Assembly (NCBI GenBank): GCA_029465975.1
Contig: CM055747.1
Coordinates: forward strand, 15,444,647-15,508,646
Source of the DNA: Dallia pectoralis
Taxonomy: Eukaryota > Chordata > Actinopteri > Esociformes > Umbridae
DNA length: 64,000 nt
Direction of reading: 5' to 3'
The notes under the pieces were generated by a model that had not been told where the DNA came from, did no database searches, and was given only the letters and a program-made list of their open reading frames with translations. Positions 23,501-34,214 of this stretch are shown here, in pieces (the first letter of the stretch is position 1; each line of letters opens with the position of its first letter). The position numbers were made by a program, and so were the translations under genes.

Positions 23501-26500
23501 TCATTATGTATCATTTAACCTATTACCTTATTAATCTGCATTCATGTGTGTAACAGTATTATCAGAGATGCAAGACATCACCTTAAACTGAGAACCAAAG
23601 AGGGAAACCCTTTAAATAAGAGCAAGGTGTGCCCCAAGCCTGTCCTAAGACAACTTCCTGCTCACCAACAAATGAAAACTGTTTTTAATTGTTTTATTGC
23701 ACACTAAATAAATAATGTTGGTTCGGTAGGGACAGCTTGTTCGGTACGGACAGCTTGTTCGGTACGGACAGCTTGTTCGGTACGGACAGCTTGTTCGGTA
23801 CGGACAGCTTGTTTTGGTGTCAGGCAGCTTGTTTCCGCTGCCTTTGAGCTGTAACCAAATGCAGTGATGTCTTTTTGCAGTTTCAAAGCCGGCACCTTAT
23901 TTTGAGGGATCTGCTGTCATCAATGGTGAGTTTAAGGACCTCAAACTGTCTGACTACAAAGGGAAATACCTGGTGTTCTTCTTTTACCCCCTGGACTTGT
24001 GAGTATTTCAACAGCCTGTTTGTTTACAATAGTCAGAGAATTGTTGTTGGCTAACACTCGTGTTTTTCCTGTTCCTGTACCTATTTAACACACTGACTAA
24101 ATGTTACCTGCCATGAAAACAAACTGGTAACGTTAATAAGACAAGATACAGAATAAATTCAAGACCAGGACAGCTCAAGAACAGAACTACATGGAGATAA
24201 TAAAGCCTTGAAGATTTGTGAGCAGCTCACTAGGGAGTGTTTTAATGAACTCTTAGGTACTCATTATGTATGTCTCTAATGACATTGGCTCTGTGTACCT
24301 GCAGTACATTAGTTTATGTATGTCTCTAATGACATTGGCTCTGTGTACCTGCAGTACGTTAGTTTATGTATGTCTCTAATGACATTGGCTCTGTGTACCT
24401 GCAGTACATTAGTTTATGTATGTCTCTAATGACATTGGCTCTGTGTACCTGCAGTACATTAGTTTATGTATGTCTCTAATGACATTGGCTCTGTGTACCT
24501 GCAGTACTTTCGTCTGCCCCACTGAGATAATAGCGTTCAGTGATCGTGTGCATGAGTTCCGTGCCATCAACACAGAGGTGGTTGCCTGTTCTGTGGACTC
24601 ACAGTTCACCCATCTGGCTTGGTAAGATAAGCTCCATGTCCTTTTAAATAAGAGCTGTCCCCCATCACTCCCCCCATCACTCCCCCCATCACTCCCCCCA
24701 TCACTCCCCCCATCACTCCTCCCATCACTCTCCAACACCTCTGGTTTTCATTTTCCACAGGATCAACACACCGAGGAAACAAGGTGGACTTGGATCAATG
24801 AAAATCCCTCTGCTGTCTGACCTGACACACCAGATATCAAAGGACTATGGAGTCTTCCTGGAAGATGCAGGACACGCCCTCAGGTACAGGGAACACACAC
24901 ACACACCGGTACAGGGAACACACACACACACAGGTACAGGGAACACACACACACACAGGTACAGGGAACACACACACAGGTACAGGGAACACACACACAC
25001 ACAGGTACAGGGAACACACACACACACAGGTACAGGGAACACACACACACACAGGTACAGGGAACACACACACAGGTACAGGGAACACACACACAGGTAC
25101 AGGGAACACACACACACAGGTACAGGGAACACACACACACAGGTACAGGGAACACACACACTCAGGTACAGGGAACACACACACTCAGGTACAGGGAACA
25201 CACACGCTCAGGTACAGGGAACACACACGCTCAGGTACAGGGAACACACACGCTCAGGTACAGGGAACACACACGCACAGGTACAGGGAACACACACGCA
25301 CAGGTACAGGGAACACACACGCTCAGGTACAGGGAACACACACGCACAGGTACAGGGAACACACACGCACAGGTACAGGGAACACACACGCACAGGTACG
25401 GGGAACACACACGCACAGGTACGGGGAACACGCACGCTCAGGTACGGGGAACACACACGCTCACACAGGTACGGGGAACACACACGCTCACACAGGTAAG
25501 GGGAACACACACGCTCAGGTACAGGGAACACACACGCTCAGGTACAGGGAACACACACGCACAGGTACAGGGAACACACACGCACAGGTACAGGGAACAC
25601 ACACGCTCAGGTACAGGGAACACACACACACAGGTACAGGGAACACACACGCTCAGGTACAGGGAACACACACGCTCAGGTACAGGGAACACACACGCTC
25701 AGGTACAGGGAACACACACGCTCAGGTACAGGGAACACACACGCTCAGGTACAGGGAACACACACGCTCAGGTACAGGGAACACACACGCTCAGGTACAG
25801 GGAACACACACGCTCAGGTACAGGGAACACACACGCTCAGGTACAGGGAACACACACGCTCAGGTACAGGGAACACACACGCTCAGGTACAGGGAACACA
25901 CACGCTCAGGTACGGGGAACACACACACACGCTCAGGTACAGGGAACACACACGCTCAGGTACGGGGAACACACACACACGCTCAGGTACGGGGAACACA
26001 CACACACGCTCAGGTACGGGGAACACACACGCACGCTCAGGTACGGGGAACACACACGCACGCTCAGGTACGGGGAACACACACGCACGCACAGGTACGG
26101 GGAACACACACGCTCGCACAGGTACGGGAACACACACGCTCGCACAGGTACGGGGAACACACACGCACAGGTACGGGGAACACACACGCACAGGTACGGG
26201 GAACACACAGACACACAGGTACGGGGAACACACACACACAGGTACGGGGAACACACACACACACAGGTACGGGGAACACACACACACACAGGTACGGGGA
26301 ACACACACACACACAGGTACGGGAACACACACACACACAGGTACGGGGAACACACACACACACAGGTACGGGGAACACACACACACACAGGTACGGGGAA
26401 CACACACACACACAGGTACGGGGAACACACACACACAGGCACGGGAACACACACACACACAGGTACGGGGAACACACACACACAGGTACGGGGAACACAC

Positions 26501-27797
26501 ACACAGGTACGGGGAACACACACACACACACACAGGTACGGGGAAGACACACACACACACACACAGGTACGGGGAAGACACACACACACACACACACAGG
26601 TACGGGGAAGACACACACACACACACACAGGTACGGGGAAGACACACACACACACACACACAGGTACGGGGAAGACACACACACACACACACACAGGTAC
26701 GGGGAAGACACACACACAGGTACGGGGAAGACACACACACACACAGGTACGGGGAAGACACACACACACACAGGTACGGGGAAGACACACACACACACAC
26801 AGGTACGGGGAACACACACACACACACACACAGGTACGGGGAACACACAGGTACGGGGAACACACACGCACGGGGAACACACACGCACGGGGAACACACA
26901 CGCACGGGGAACACACACGCACGGGGAACACACACGCACGGGGAACACACACGCACGGGGAACACACACACACGGGGAACACACACACACAGGTACGGGG
27001 AACAGACACACACACACACGCTCAGGTAGGGGGAACACACACACACACACGCTCAGGTACGGGGAACACACACACACACACGCTCAGGTACAGGGAACAC
27101 ACACACATGTCAAAAGATGATAATACATTTGCAACAGCTTGAGAATTTGTCCTCTTTTCTACAACAAAACACCTGTTCCCTCTTATAAGGTAAAAGTGGT
27201 CTCTGTACTTCTCTCATTTAGGGGTCTGTTCATCATTGATGATCGAGGAATCCTGAGACAGATTACCATGAATGATCTCCCAGTGGGACGTTCTGTGGAT
27301 GAGACTCTGAGACTAGTTCAAGCTTTCCAGTACACGGACAAACATGGTGAAGGTACGGCTCCCTGCAGAACTAATCCTCCGACAGTTAACGGCACTGTTC
27401 ATGAATAGTTTATTTTATTAGTTGTTTTCTAAACGCCTAAAGCACTTCACATAGGAGAAAGCGCACATTATTGTGGGAGGGAGGTTGTGCCTTGCCTCAA
27501 CTTTAAACACTTCAGCTGTATCAAGAGGTGAAAACGGTGCAGCAGTGAGGTATGAAATATAGGAAGTCTACTTGGTGTGAATTAGATTATTTATTTATTT
27601 TTACAGTGTGCCCAGCCGGATGGAAGCCAGGCAGTGACACAGTGAGTGTGTGTGTGCGTGTGTGTGTGTCCCAGCGATTGCGTTTCTGAGAGATTATCTT
27701 CAGTCCAAATGGCTTGTGCATTCATTCATTGTGTTGTTCTCTGCAGATAATCCCAGACCCGTCAGGCAAGCTCAAGTATTTTGACAAGCTGAACTGA
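20547..27797 (+). CDS. prdx4: Peroxiredoxin-4, typical 2-Cys, ER/secreted (complete, 7 exons)
   Basis: Thiol peroxidase that reduces hydrogen peroxide in the endoplasmic reticulum and supports oxidative folding. Exons are 20547-20766, 23881-23998, 24505-24621, 24761-24883, 27222-27352, 27607-27641 and 27747-27797, closing to 264 residues (human 271). Residues 1 to about 31 form a hydrophobic signal peptide ending APGSAS. AGGHVYPGE and DHSLHLSKAKISKPAP are PRDX4-specific. The peroxidatic cysteine is C117 in FTFVCPTEI and the resolving cysteine is C238 in GEVCPAGWKPG. GGLG and the C-terminal KYFDKLN mark a hyperoxidation-sensitive peroxiredoxin. The start was chosen for the signal peptide and the 73-residue exon 1. 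Intron 1 holds a 2.3-kb array. The exon 3 acceptor and exon 4 donor are embedded in repeats that copy them. Confidence 0.97.
21145..23490. repeat. 2.3-kb CATTAYMCCACA-type satellite in PRDX4 intron 1
   Basis: A mosaic of 10-14 bp words (CATTATACCA, CATTATCACA, CATTACACCA, CATCCCA). A block of several hundred bases near 21370-21740 recurs near 21740-22010, so duplication has worked at more than one scale. Open in two frames on the plus strand, but compositionally not coding. Confidence 0.93.
23722..23815. repeat. 18-bp repeat (GTTCGGTACGGACAGCTT), five copies
   Basis: A near-perfect array about 65 nt upstream of the PRDX4 exon 2 acceptor. Confidence 0.9.
24256..24504 (+). repeat. 50-bp repeat duplicating the PRDX4 exon 3 3' splice site
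   Basis: Five copies, each ending CTCTGTGTACCTGCAG at 24304, 24354, 24404, 24454 and 24504. The last is the true acceptor. Sequence after the copied acceptors (TACATTAGTT) resembles the exon 3 start (TACTTTCGTC). Confidence 0.95.
24657..24732. repeat. 12-bp repeat (CCCCATCACTCC), six copies
   Basis: A short array between PRDX4 exons 3 and 4, about 30 nt upstream of the exon 4 acceptor. Confidence 0.9.
24884..27110 (+). repeat. 2.2-kb minisatellite duplicating the PRDX4 exon 4 5' splice site
   Basis: About 95 units of 20-30 bp reading CAG|GTACAGGGAACACAC or CAG|GTACGGGGAACACAC with a variable (CA)n or CACGCT stretch. The real exon 4 end is ACACGCCCTCAG|GTACAG and many units have ACACGCTCAG|GTACAG, so exonic bases are included. 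GTACAG dominates the left part and GTACGG the right. Confidence 0.94.
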
Positions 27798-27831
27798 GCT
27801 GATTCTCTCCTGCCATTATGTTGAAGCTCAG

Positions 27832-27838
27832 AATTAAA
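27832..27838 (+). terminator. prdx4: PRDX4 polyadenylation signal (ATTAAA)
   Basis: ATTAAA lies 36 nt after the TGA stop and predicts a very short 3' UTR. Confidence 0.55.
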
Positions 27839-28125
27839 CGAGTTTTGATTATCAAATCCTTGTCTGTTTAATGAGATTCATATTTTACACTGAACAAAAA
27901 CAAGCACAGCCTGTAATGTATTTCTGTCATGAATTACAATTGAAAATCCCAGAAAAAATCCCAAAATATTCCAGTCACCGGACAAAATCATTGATGTTGT
28001 ATTTTTCCAGTGTAAGCCATAAAATATCTCTATTTGTGATCTTTGGGTTTACTTGATCTTTTAGAAATGTTTGAACCAAATAAGGCCTCATGGGAATGGG
28101 AAACTAGATGGAGCTTTTATTTATT

Positions 28126-28536
28126 ATATTAAAACTATAGTTATGCTAAGGCGCTGAGTCGTGAAGTATAGGTACTAATGGCCCAAAGCCTTCTGCCAGG
28201 GGGAATCAATGGAACAGTTTCCAGTTTGGGAAGAGTGATGGGCGAGTGTGGAGCTGTGTTCTTTCTAAGGTCCACCATCTCCACTGTCTTTAGAGCATTG
28301 AGCTCTAAGGTTTTGCTACACCAGGTCACCAGGTTGTCCAGTCTGTAGAAACTCATCCCCACCATTGATATCTTGTCTATACTTTAAGTGTTCATTTCTT
28401 AGATTGACATATATTTGTAAGTATTTTATCATTAACTTGATCGTCTTAATCTTAATAATACATTATTTATACATTATAGACCTATATCACGTGTTTATAT
28501 TTCACAGCGCCTAAGCATAACTGTAGTTTTAATATT
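28126..28536. mobile_element. About 410-bp element with roughly 35-bp terminal inverted repeats
   Basis: The left end ATATTAAAACTATAGTTATG, continuing CTAAGGCGCTG, is matched by the reverse complement of the right end (28505-28536), which differs by only a few bases and a short gap. It resembles a MITE or other non-autonomous DNA transposon. TA-rich flanks prevent a clear target-site duplication call. Confidence 0.55.
28141..28365 (-). pseudogene. Degenerate LINE reverse-transcriptase fragment
   Basis: The minus strand encodes a peptide with LVTWCSKTLELNALKTVEM followed by DLRKNTAPHSPITL. This resembles the segment (WCxxNxLxLNxxKTxEMxVDFR) seen in teleost Rex1/L2-type LINE reverse transcriptases. 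It is truncated at both ends and lacks the catalytic motif. It lies within the inverted-repeat element above. Confidence 0.5.
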
Positions 28537-28890
28537 CAAATATGTAATAGTAATTCAGCTGGTATTATTTAAGGCATTAGGTTAGTCTATGCAGTTAACA
28601 GCTTTGCCATTCCACAATAGGTCTGATAGAGTTGGCTTCTTATTATCCCTGCCTGGATTAGTGTAGGGCAGGAGGGCATTAAACTATAGGCTACTATACA
28701 ATTATTTTATTTAAAACTGCAAGCAAATCAACTCTTGTAACTTTTACAGGTAAATCACATATTTCAGTTTTGAATGTATGTAAACGCGTCAATTCTGTCC
28801 ACGATTTTGACAATGAATTGCAATAATGTGTTTTTGTAAGCAGTAAATGTAGCTATTTTGTGCACTTCACCGTTCAAAAAATAAAATCAG
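28537..28890. other. Intergenic sequence between PRDX4 and SAT1
   Basis: AT-rich, with no feature recognised. Confidence 0.6.
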
Positions 28891-28891
28891 A

Positions 28892-29325
28892 ATGTATGAA
28901 AGCTGGGTCATGACCGAAAGAACGAGATCGCGGGTACAAGCGGCCGAAATGGGTTTTCTCAGAAAGGTGGCTGGCCTCTCCCTTAGGGATAGGGTGAGAA
29001 GCTCAGTCATCCGAGAGGAACTCGGAGTAGAGCCGCTGCTCCTTTGCATAGAAAGGAGCCAGTTGAGGTGGTTCGGGCATCTTGTACGAATGCCACCTGG
29101 GCGCCTCCCTAGAGAGGTGTTCCAGGCACGTCCAGCTGGGAGGAGACCTCGGGGAAGACCCAGGACTAGGTGGAGAGATTATATCTCCACACTGGCCTGG
29201 GAACGCCTCGGGATTCCCCAGTCAGAGCTGGCTAATGTTGCCCGGGAAAGGGAAGTTTGGGGTCCCCTGCTAGAGCTGCTACCCCCGCGACCCGACCCCG
29301 GATAAGCGGATGAGATGAGAGATTT
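28892..29325 (+). mobile_element. 5'-truncated LINE, C-terminal end of ORF2
   Basis: An open frame from 28892 to 29305 ends in RWFGHLVRMPPGRLPREVF, GRRPRGRPRTRWRDY and LLPPRPDPG, the widespread C-terminal tail of a teleost non-LTR retrotransposon. It is followed by GGATAAGCGGATGAGATG, like the usual 3' end of that family. The frame is intact for 137 residues, so the insertion may be fairly young. The endonuclease and reverse transcriptase are absent. Confidence 0.75.
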
Positions 29326-29869
29326 GTTGAGCCCTTTTTACATCAGAAGACGTCACTAAGTGCACCACACACAAAATACACAAAATCAATTTCGGATAGT
29401 GTAACGGTCCAATAGCAACAAACGTAAATAATTCGCGATTTGACCCTCTGGACTTGCCGTTAGACACGCCCAGGCATGAGACGGGAGGCTTCGGGCTGCA
29501 GCCATACCCGTCTCCAAAAGTTTCAAGAATGTATTTTTAAACAATTTAGACATTTTTTTGTTTACCACGTTTTAATTTACATCTTCAAATATATATTTCA
29601 GCCACGTTTTTTTACCCCAATCTGTCTCCATATGCTATGCAACAGATAAAAATAATAATTAAAAACCTGCAGTTCAAGTGTCGCGCTAATACCGCCCTAC
29701 ACCACCTGACTGACAGGTTATGCAAATATACACTTGCCATCAGTAAAGTAATTACATCGTCCGTATACGTTCAAATAAAATATAAACTATTAACAATAGT
29801 GCGAGAATACTGTGTATGTGCGTGTCAATACACTGTATTTATCTTGTAACTTCCACCTTGTCTTTGGGA

Positions 29870-31612
29870 CTTAGGGCATTGATGGATAATATGTCAATTT
29901 GAGACTTCAGACGGCATGAACGGATAATATGTCAATTTGAGACTTCAGACGGCATGGCAAATAATATGTCAATTTAAGACTTCACACGGCATGGACGGAT
30001 AATATGTCAATTTGAGACTTCACAGGGCATGGACGGATAATATGTCAATTTGAGACTTCAGAGAGCATAGACGGATAATATGTCAATTTGACAATTCAGA
30101 AGGCATGGACGGATAATATGTCAATTTGAGATTTCAGAGGGCATTGATGGATAATATGTCAATTTGAGACTTCAGAAGGCATGGACGGATAATATGTCAA
30201 TTTGAGACTTCACAGGGCATGGACGGATAATATGTCAATTTGAGACTTCAGACGGCATGAACGGATAATATGTCAATTTGAGACTTCAGACGGCATGGCA
30301 AATAATATGTCAATTTGAGACTTCACAGGGCATGGACGGATAATATGTGAATTTGAGACTTCAGAGGGCATGGACGAATAATATGTCAATTTGAGACTTC
30401 AGAGAGCATGGATGTATAATATGTCAATTTGAGACTTCACAGGGCATGGACGGATAATATGTCAATTTGAGACTTCAGAGAGCATAGACGGATAATATGT
30501 CAATTTGACAATTCAGAAGGCATGGACGGATAATATGTCAATTTGAGATTTCAGAGGGCATTGATGGATAATATGTCAATTTGAGACTTCAGACGGCATG
30601 GCAAATAATATGTCAATTTGAGACTTCACAGGGCATGGACGGATAATATGTGAATTTGAGACTTCAGAGGGCATGGACGAATAATATGTCAATTTGAGAC
30701 TTCAGAGAGCATGGATGTATAATATGTCAATTTGAGACTTCACAGGGCATGGACGGATAATATGTCAATTTGAGACTTCAGAGAGCATAGACGGATAATA
30801 TGTCAATTTGACAATTCAGAAGGCATGGACGGATAATATGTCAATTTGAGACTTCAGAAGGCATGGACGGATAATATGTCAATTTGAGACTTCAGAGGGC
30901 ATGGACAAATAATGTGTCAATTTGAGACTTCAGAAGGCATGGACAGATAATATGTCAATTTGAGACTTCAGAGGGCATGGACGGATAATATGTCAATTTG
31001 ACACTTCAGAGAGCATAAATGGATAATATGTCAATTTGACACTTCAGAAGGCATGGACGGATAATATGTCAATTTGAGATTTCAGAGGGCATGGACGGAT
31101 AATATGTCAATTTGAGACTTCAGAAGGCATGGACGGATAATATGTCAATTTGAGACTTCAGAGGGCATATGGACGTATAATATGTCAATTTGAGACTTCA
31201 GAGAGCATAGACGGATAATATGTCAATTTGACACTTCAGAAGGCATGGACGGATAATATGTCAATTTGAGACTTCAGAAGGCATGGACGGATAATATGTC
31301 AATTTGAGATTTCAGAGGGCATGGACGGATAATATGTCAATTTGAGACTTCAGAAGGCATGGACGGATAATATGTCAATTTGAGACTTCAGAGGGCATAT
31401 GGACGTATAATATGTCAATTTGAGACTTCAGAGAGCATAGACGGATAATATGTCAATTTGACACTTCAGAAGGCATGGACGGATAATATGTCAATTTGAG
31501 ACTTCAGAAGGCATGGACGGATAATATGTCAATTTGAGATTTCAGAGGGCATGGACGGATAATATGTCAATTTGAGACTTCAGAGGGCATGGACGGATAA
31601 TATGTCAACTGG
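29870..31612. repeat. 38-bp minisatellite upstream of SAT1
   Basis: About 45 units with the core GGATAATATGTCAATTTGA and a variable CTTCAGARGGCATGGAC segment. Blocks of several units recur in the same order of variants (for example 30170-30420 against 30570-30770), indicating higher-order duplication. It ends about 140 nt before the SAT1 TATA box. Confidence 0.93.
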
Positions 31613-31751
31613 ATCGTCATGAAGATCCCTGCTATAGACATTTAAAAAAGTAATGAGTCATGGGAAACAAAGACGATGACGTATGCCACTCCTTCATTTC
31701 CAGTTTATTCTGCCGGGATGTGATTGCGCCATATTTACGCAGTGCTCAGCC

Positions 31752-31758
31752 TATATAA
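31752..31758 (+). promoter_or_regulatory. sat1: SAT1 TATA box (TATATAA)
   Basis: TATATAA lies 191 nt upstream of the start codon in single-copy sequence just after the upstream array. It predicts transcription start near 31780-31790. Mammalian SAT1 is inducible by polyamines. Confidence 0.55.
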
Positions 31759-31942
31759 CGGGAGACGAGCTGTGGACTCGTATTGCGCTGCCAGCAACCC
31801 AAGCAAATGTAATTCTACACGAGATAGAAGCCAACACTTATTTCGGGGGGTGAACTCCTAAGAAGCGGATGAAGAAACAGATTTTGCTTCTATTTACATT
31901 CAGAGGACTTGTAAGAAAGGGGAAAAAAAGTAAAAAAAGAAA

Positions 31943-33543
31943 ATGTCAAAGTTTATATTACGGAAAGCTGAACCCAAGGACGTGTCCGATATATTGCGGC
32001 TTATAAAGGTAAAATGAAGTCCGTGTTCCAGGATTATGTAAAACTGAAAACCTATCTACGTTATTTAATGAACATTTGTGGATCCCAGTCGTCGCCTATA
32101 TGCGTGTCAGTGATATTTAAACGCATTTATTTTGACAAACAATCATTCGTTTTATTTATTTCAGGAACTTGCGAAATTTGAAGAAATGGAGGAGCAGGTC
32201 GTCTTGACCGAGAAGGGTATGATACTAATGTTTGATACCGACTACTGTTGAGAAATGTTTAATGTTTCCGAAATAAACGACATGTTAATTGTGGTCCTGT
32301 ACCATTTGTGTCGTTAGATCTACTTGCAGATGGCTTCGGGGATCATCCGTTCTACCACTGCGTCATTGCGGAAGTGCCTCAGGAAGCGCAGAGCTCTGAC
32401 GGTAATGCGGCTCCATGAAACATGTAACATACATGTAATGTGCTTGTAACATACATCTATTGAAACATGTAACATACATCTAATGAAACATGTAACCTAC
32501 ATGTAATGTGCTTTCAACATCTGTGAACTAAAGAATGATGACTGTTTTTAACAGAAATCTCAATTGGAATTCATCAAATATTCCTTTTGCTGGTTTAACA
32601 TAACACTGCGTATCCCCCTGTTTATTACTGACACAAACGCTTTTATTCTCGCTACCATCAGTCATATTTGTATTGAAACGGTGAACACGTATGTGGACGT
32701 GTCCATTTGCATATCTCAAAGTCCCATTTTAAAGCGTGGCGACCACATTTATGTGGTATGTAATGTATCCACCAGTCAAGGCCATCCATATCCAAAAGGA
32801 ACGCAATTACCCTGAGTCACAATCTGGAGTATGGAATTTCTTCTTCACAATTCCTGGACAAATCTACAATTCCTTAGTGAATGGGCCAGAACAATTAATC
32901 ATACTATCAAAAATGTTGTAAACTATTAAATTGTCTTTCATAAACCCTTACCTGCCAGTTTAGATTTCTGTATTTGTGTTGTAGGTTATACTGTGGTTGG
33001 CTTTGCCATGTACTACTTTACCTATGACCCCTGGATTGGGAAACTACTCTATCTGGAGGACTTCTATGTGATGGAGCAGTTCAGAGGTCAGTGACCAACG
33101 GTTCCCTGAAGAAGTGTCAGCTAAGTGGATCCTGTGTTTAATGTTCAAACTAATCTTTAATCCTGTTTTCTCTCAGGTTATGGTATTGGCTCAGACATCC
33201 TGAAGCTACTCAGTGAGGTATGTCTTGTTTCTTTATTTTTGCACATAACTCACTGAATGCCTGTTTGTGTTTCCAAACCAGAAATGTAGACAACATATCT
33301 CATACTTAAGTGTGTAATATGTAAACGTCCGATAGTCATGTGTGTTAACTGTTTGTTCCCCCACTTCAGACTGCAGTGAAGACTAGATGCAGTAGCATGC
33401 ACTTTATAGTAGCTGAGTGGAACAAGACGTCCATAGAGTTCTACAAGCGCCGTGGAGCCTCTGACCTGTCTGATGAAGAGGGCTGGAGACTCTACGCTAT
33501 TGAGAAAGAGGACCTGCTGAAGATTTCTGCCAAAAAGCGCTAA
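31943..33543 (+). CDS. sat1: Diamine acetyltransferase 1 (spermidine/spermine N1-acetyltransferase), complete, 6 exons
   Basis: Cytosolic GNAT enzyme that transfers acetyl from acetyl-CoA to N1 of spermidine or spermine, the rate-limiting step of polyamine catabolism. Exons are 31943-32008, 32165-32216, 32318-32401, 32985-33086, 33177-33217 and 33370-33543, closing to 172 residues (human 171). The acetyl-CoA loop FRGYGIGSDIL has R101 to G106, and Y140 in EFYKRRGASD aligns with the catalytic tyrosine. GFAMYYFTYDPWIGKLLYLED is nearly invariant. The C-terminus reads LLKISAKKR rather than the acidic MATEE tail of mammalian SSAT. Exons are compact and introns free of minisatellites, unlike the neighbours. 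Intron 3 is longest (583 nt) and is where mammals carry a poison exon. Confidence 0.97.
32555..32680 (+). other. sat1: Candidate SAT1 poison exon in intron 3
   Basis: A strong acceptor (ACTGTTTTTAACAG|) at 32554 is followed by donor-like ACG|GTGAAC at 32680/32681; GTATGT at 32689 is an alternative. Inclusion after exon 3 would read to a TAA within 15 codons. Mammalian SAT1 has a conserved non-productive exon (SSAT-X) in the same intron. Boundaries are uncertain. Confidence 0.35.
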
Positions 33544-33634
33544 GTTCCGACGATAACCACGGACAACTGATGGCTACGCCTCCCTCTTTGTTTTTTTTAA
33601 TACCATTGTCAATGTTAGTTTTCTAATGTATTTT

Positions 33635-33640
33635 ATTAAA
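33635..33640 (+). terminator. sat1: SAT1 polyadenylation signal (ATTAAA)
   Basis: ATTAAA 92 nt past the stop in an AT-rich tail, before the downstream arrays. Confidence 0.55.
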
Positions 33641-33764
33641 TATTTACAAAAACATTATTTGTGCAACTTCTTCCTGATGGATGAGTTTTTTGTCAAGTTG
33701 GCAGTTGTGAAGCTTTGTGTCACAGTGTCTAATTATTACTAATGCTATAGAATGGGGTGTTTGA

Positions 33765-34170
33765 AATGCCAGTGCACGTAGCCCGGTGCCAGTCAGTGCA
33801 CGTAGCCCGGTGCCAGTCAGTGCACGTAGCCCGGTGCCAGTCAGTGCACGTAGCCCGGTGCCAGTCAGTGCGCGTAGCCCGGTGCCAGTCAGTGCGCGTA
33901 GCCCGGTGCCAGTCAGTGCGCGTAGCCCGGTGCCAGTCAGTGCGCGTAGCCCGGTGCCAGTCAGTGCGCGTAGCCCGGTGCCAGTCAGTGCGCGTAGCCC
34001 GGTGCCAGTCAGTGCGCGTAGCCCGGTGCCAGTCAGTGCACGTAGCCCGGTGCCAGTCAGTGCGCGTAGCCCGGTGCCAGTCAGTGCACGTAGCCCGGTG
34101 CCAGTCAGTGCACGTAGCCCGGTGCCAGTCAGTGCGCGTAGCCCGGTGCCAGTCAGTGCGCGTAGCCCTG
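33765..34170. repeat. 24-bp minisatellite downstream of SAT1
   Basis: Seventeen copies of a GTGCRCGTAGCCCGGTGCCA unit followed by GTCA. Units carry either CAC or CGC at one position, so a CpG is polymorphic among copies. Confidence 0.94.
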
Positions 34171-34214
34171 AGGTTGGGATAAATGTATGAACTCGTTTCT
34201 AGAGTGTGTAAATA

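Noticed and set aside
21760..23553. 597- and 582-codon frames of His/Thr/Tyr repeats
   Set aside because: Low-complexity satellite in PRDX4 intron 1, open in more than one frame, with no conserved domain.
24847..27120. 757-codon frame of GNTHTHRYRE-type repeats
   Set aside because: Read-through of the PRDX4 exon 4 donor array in a frame other than PRDX4's.
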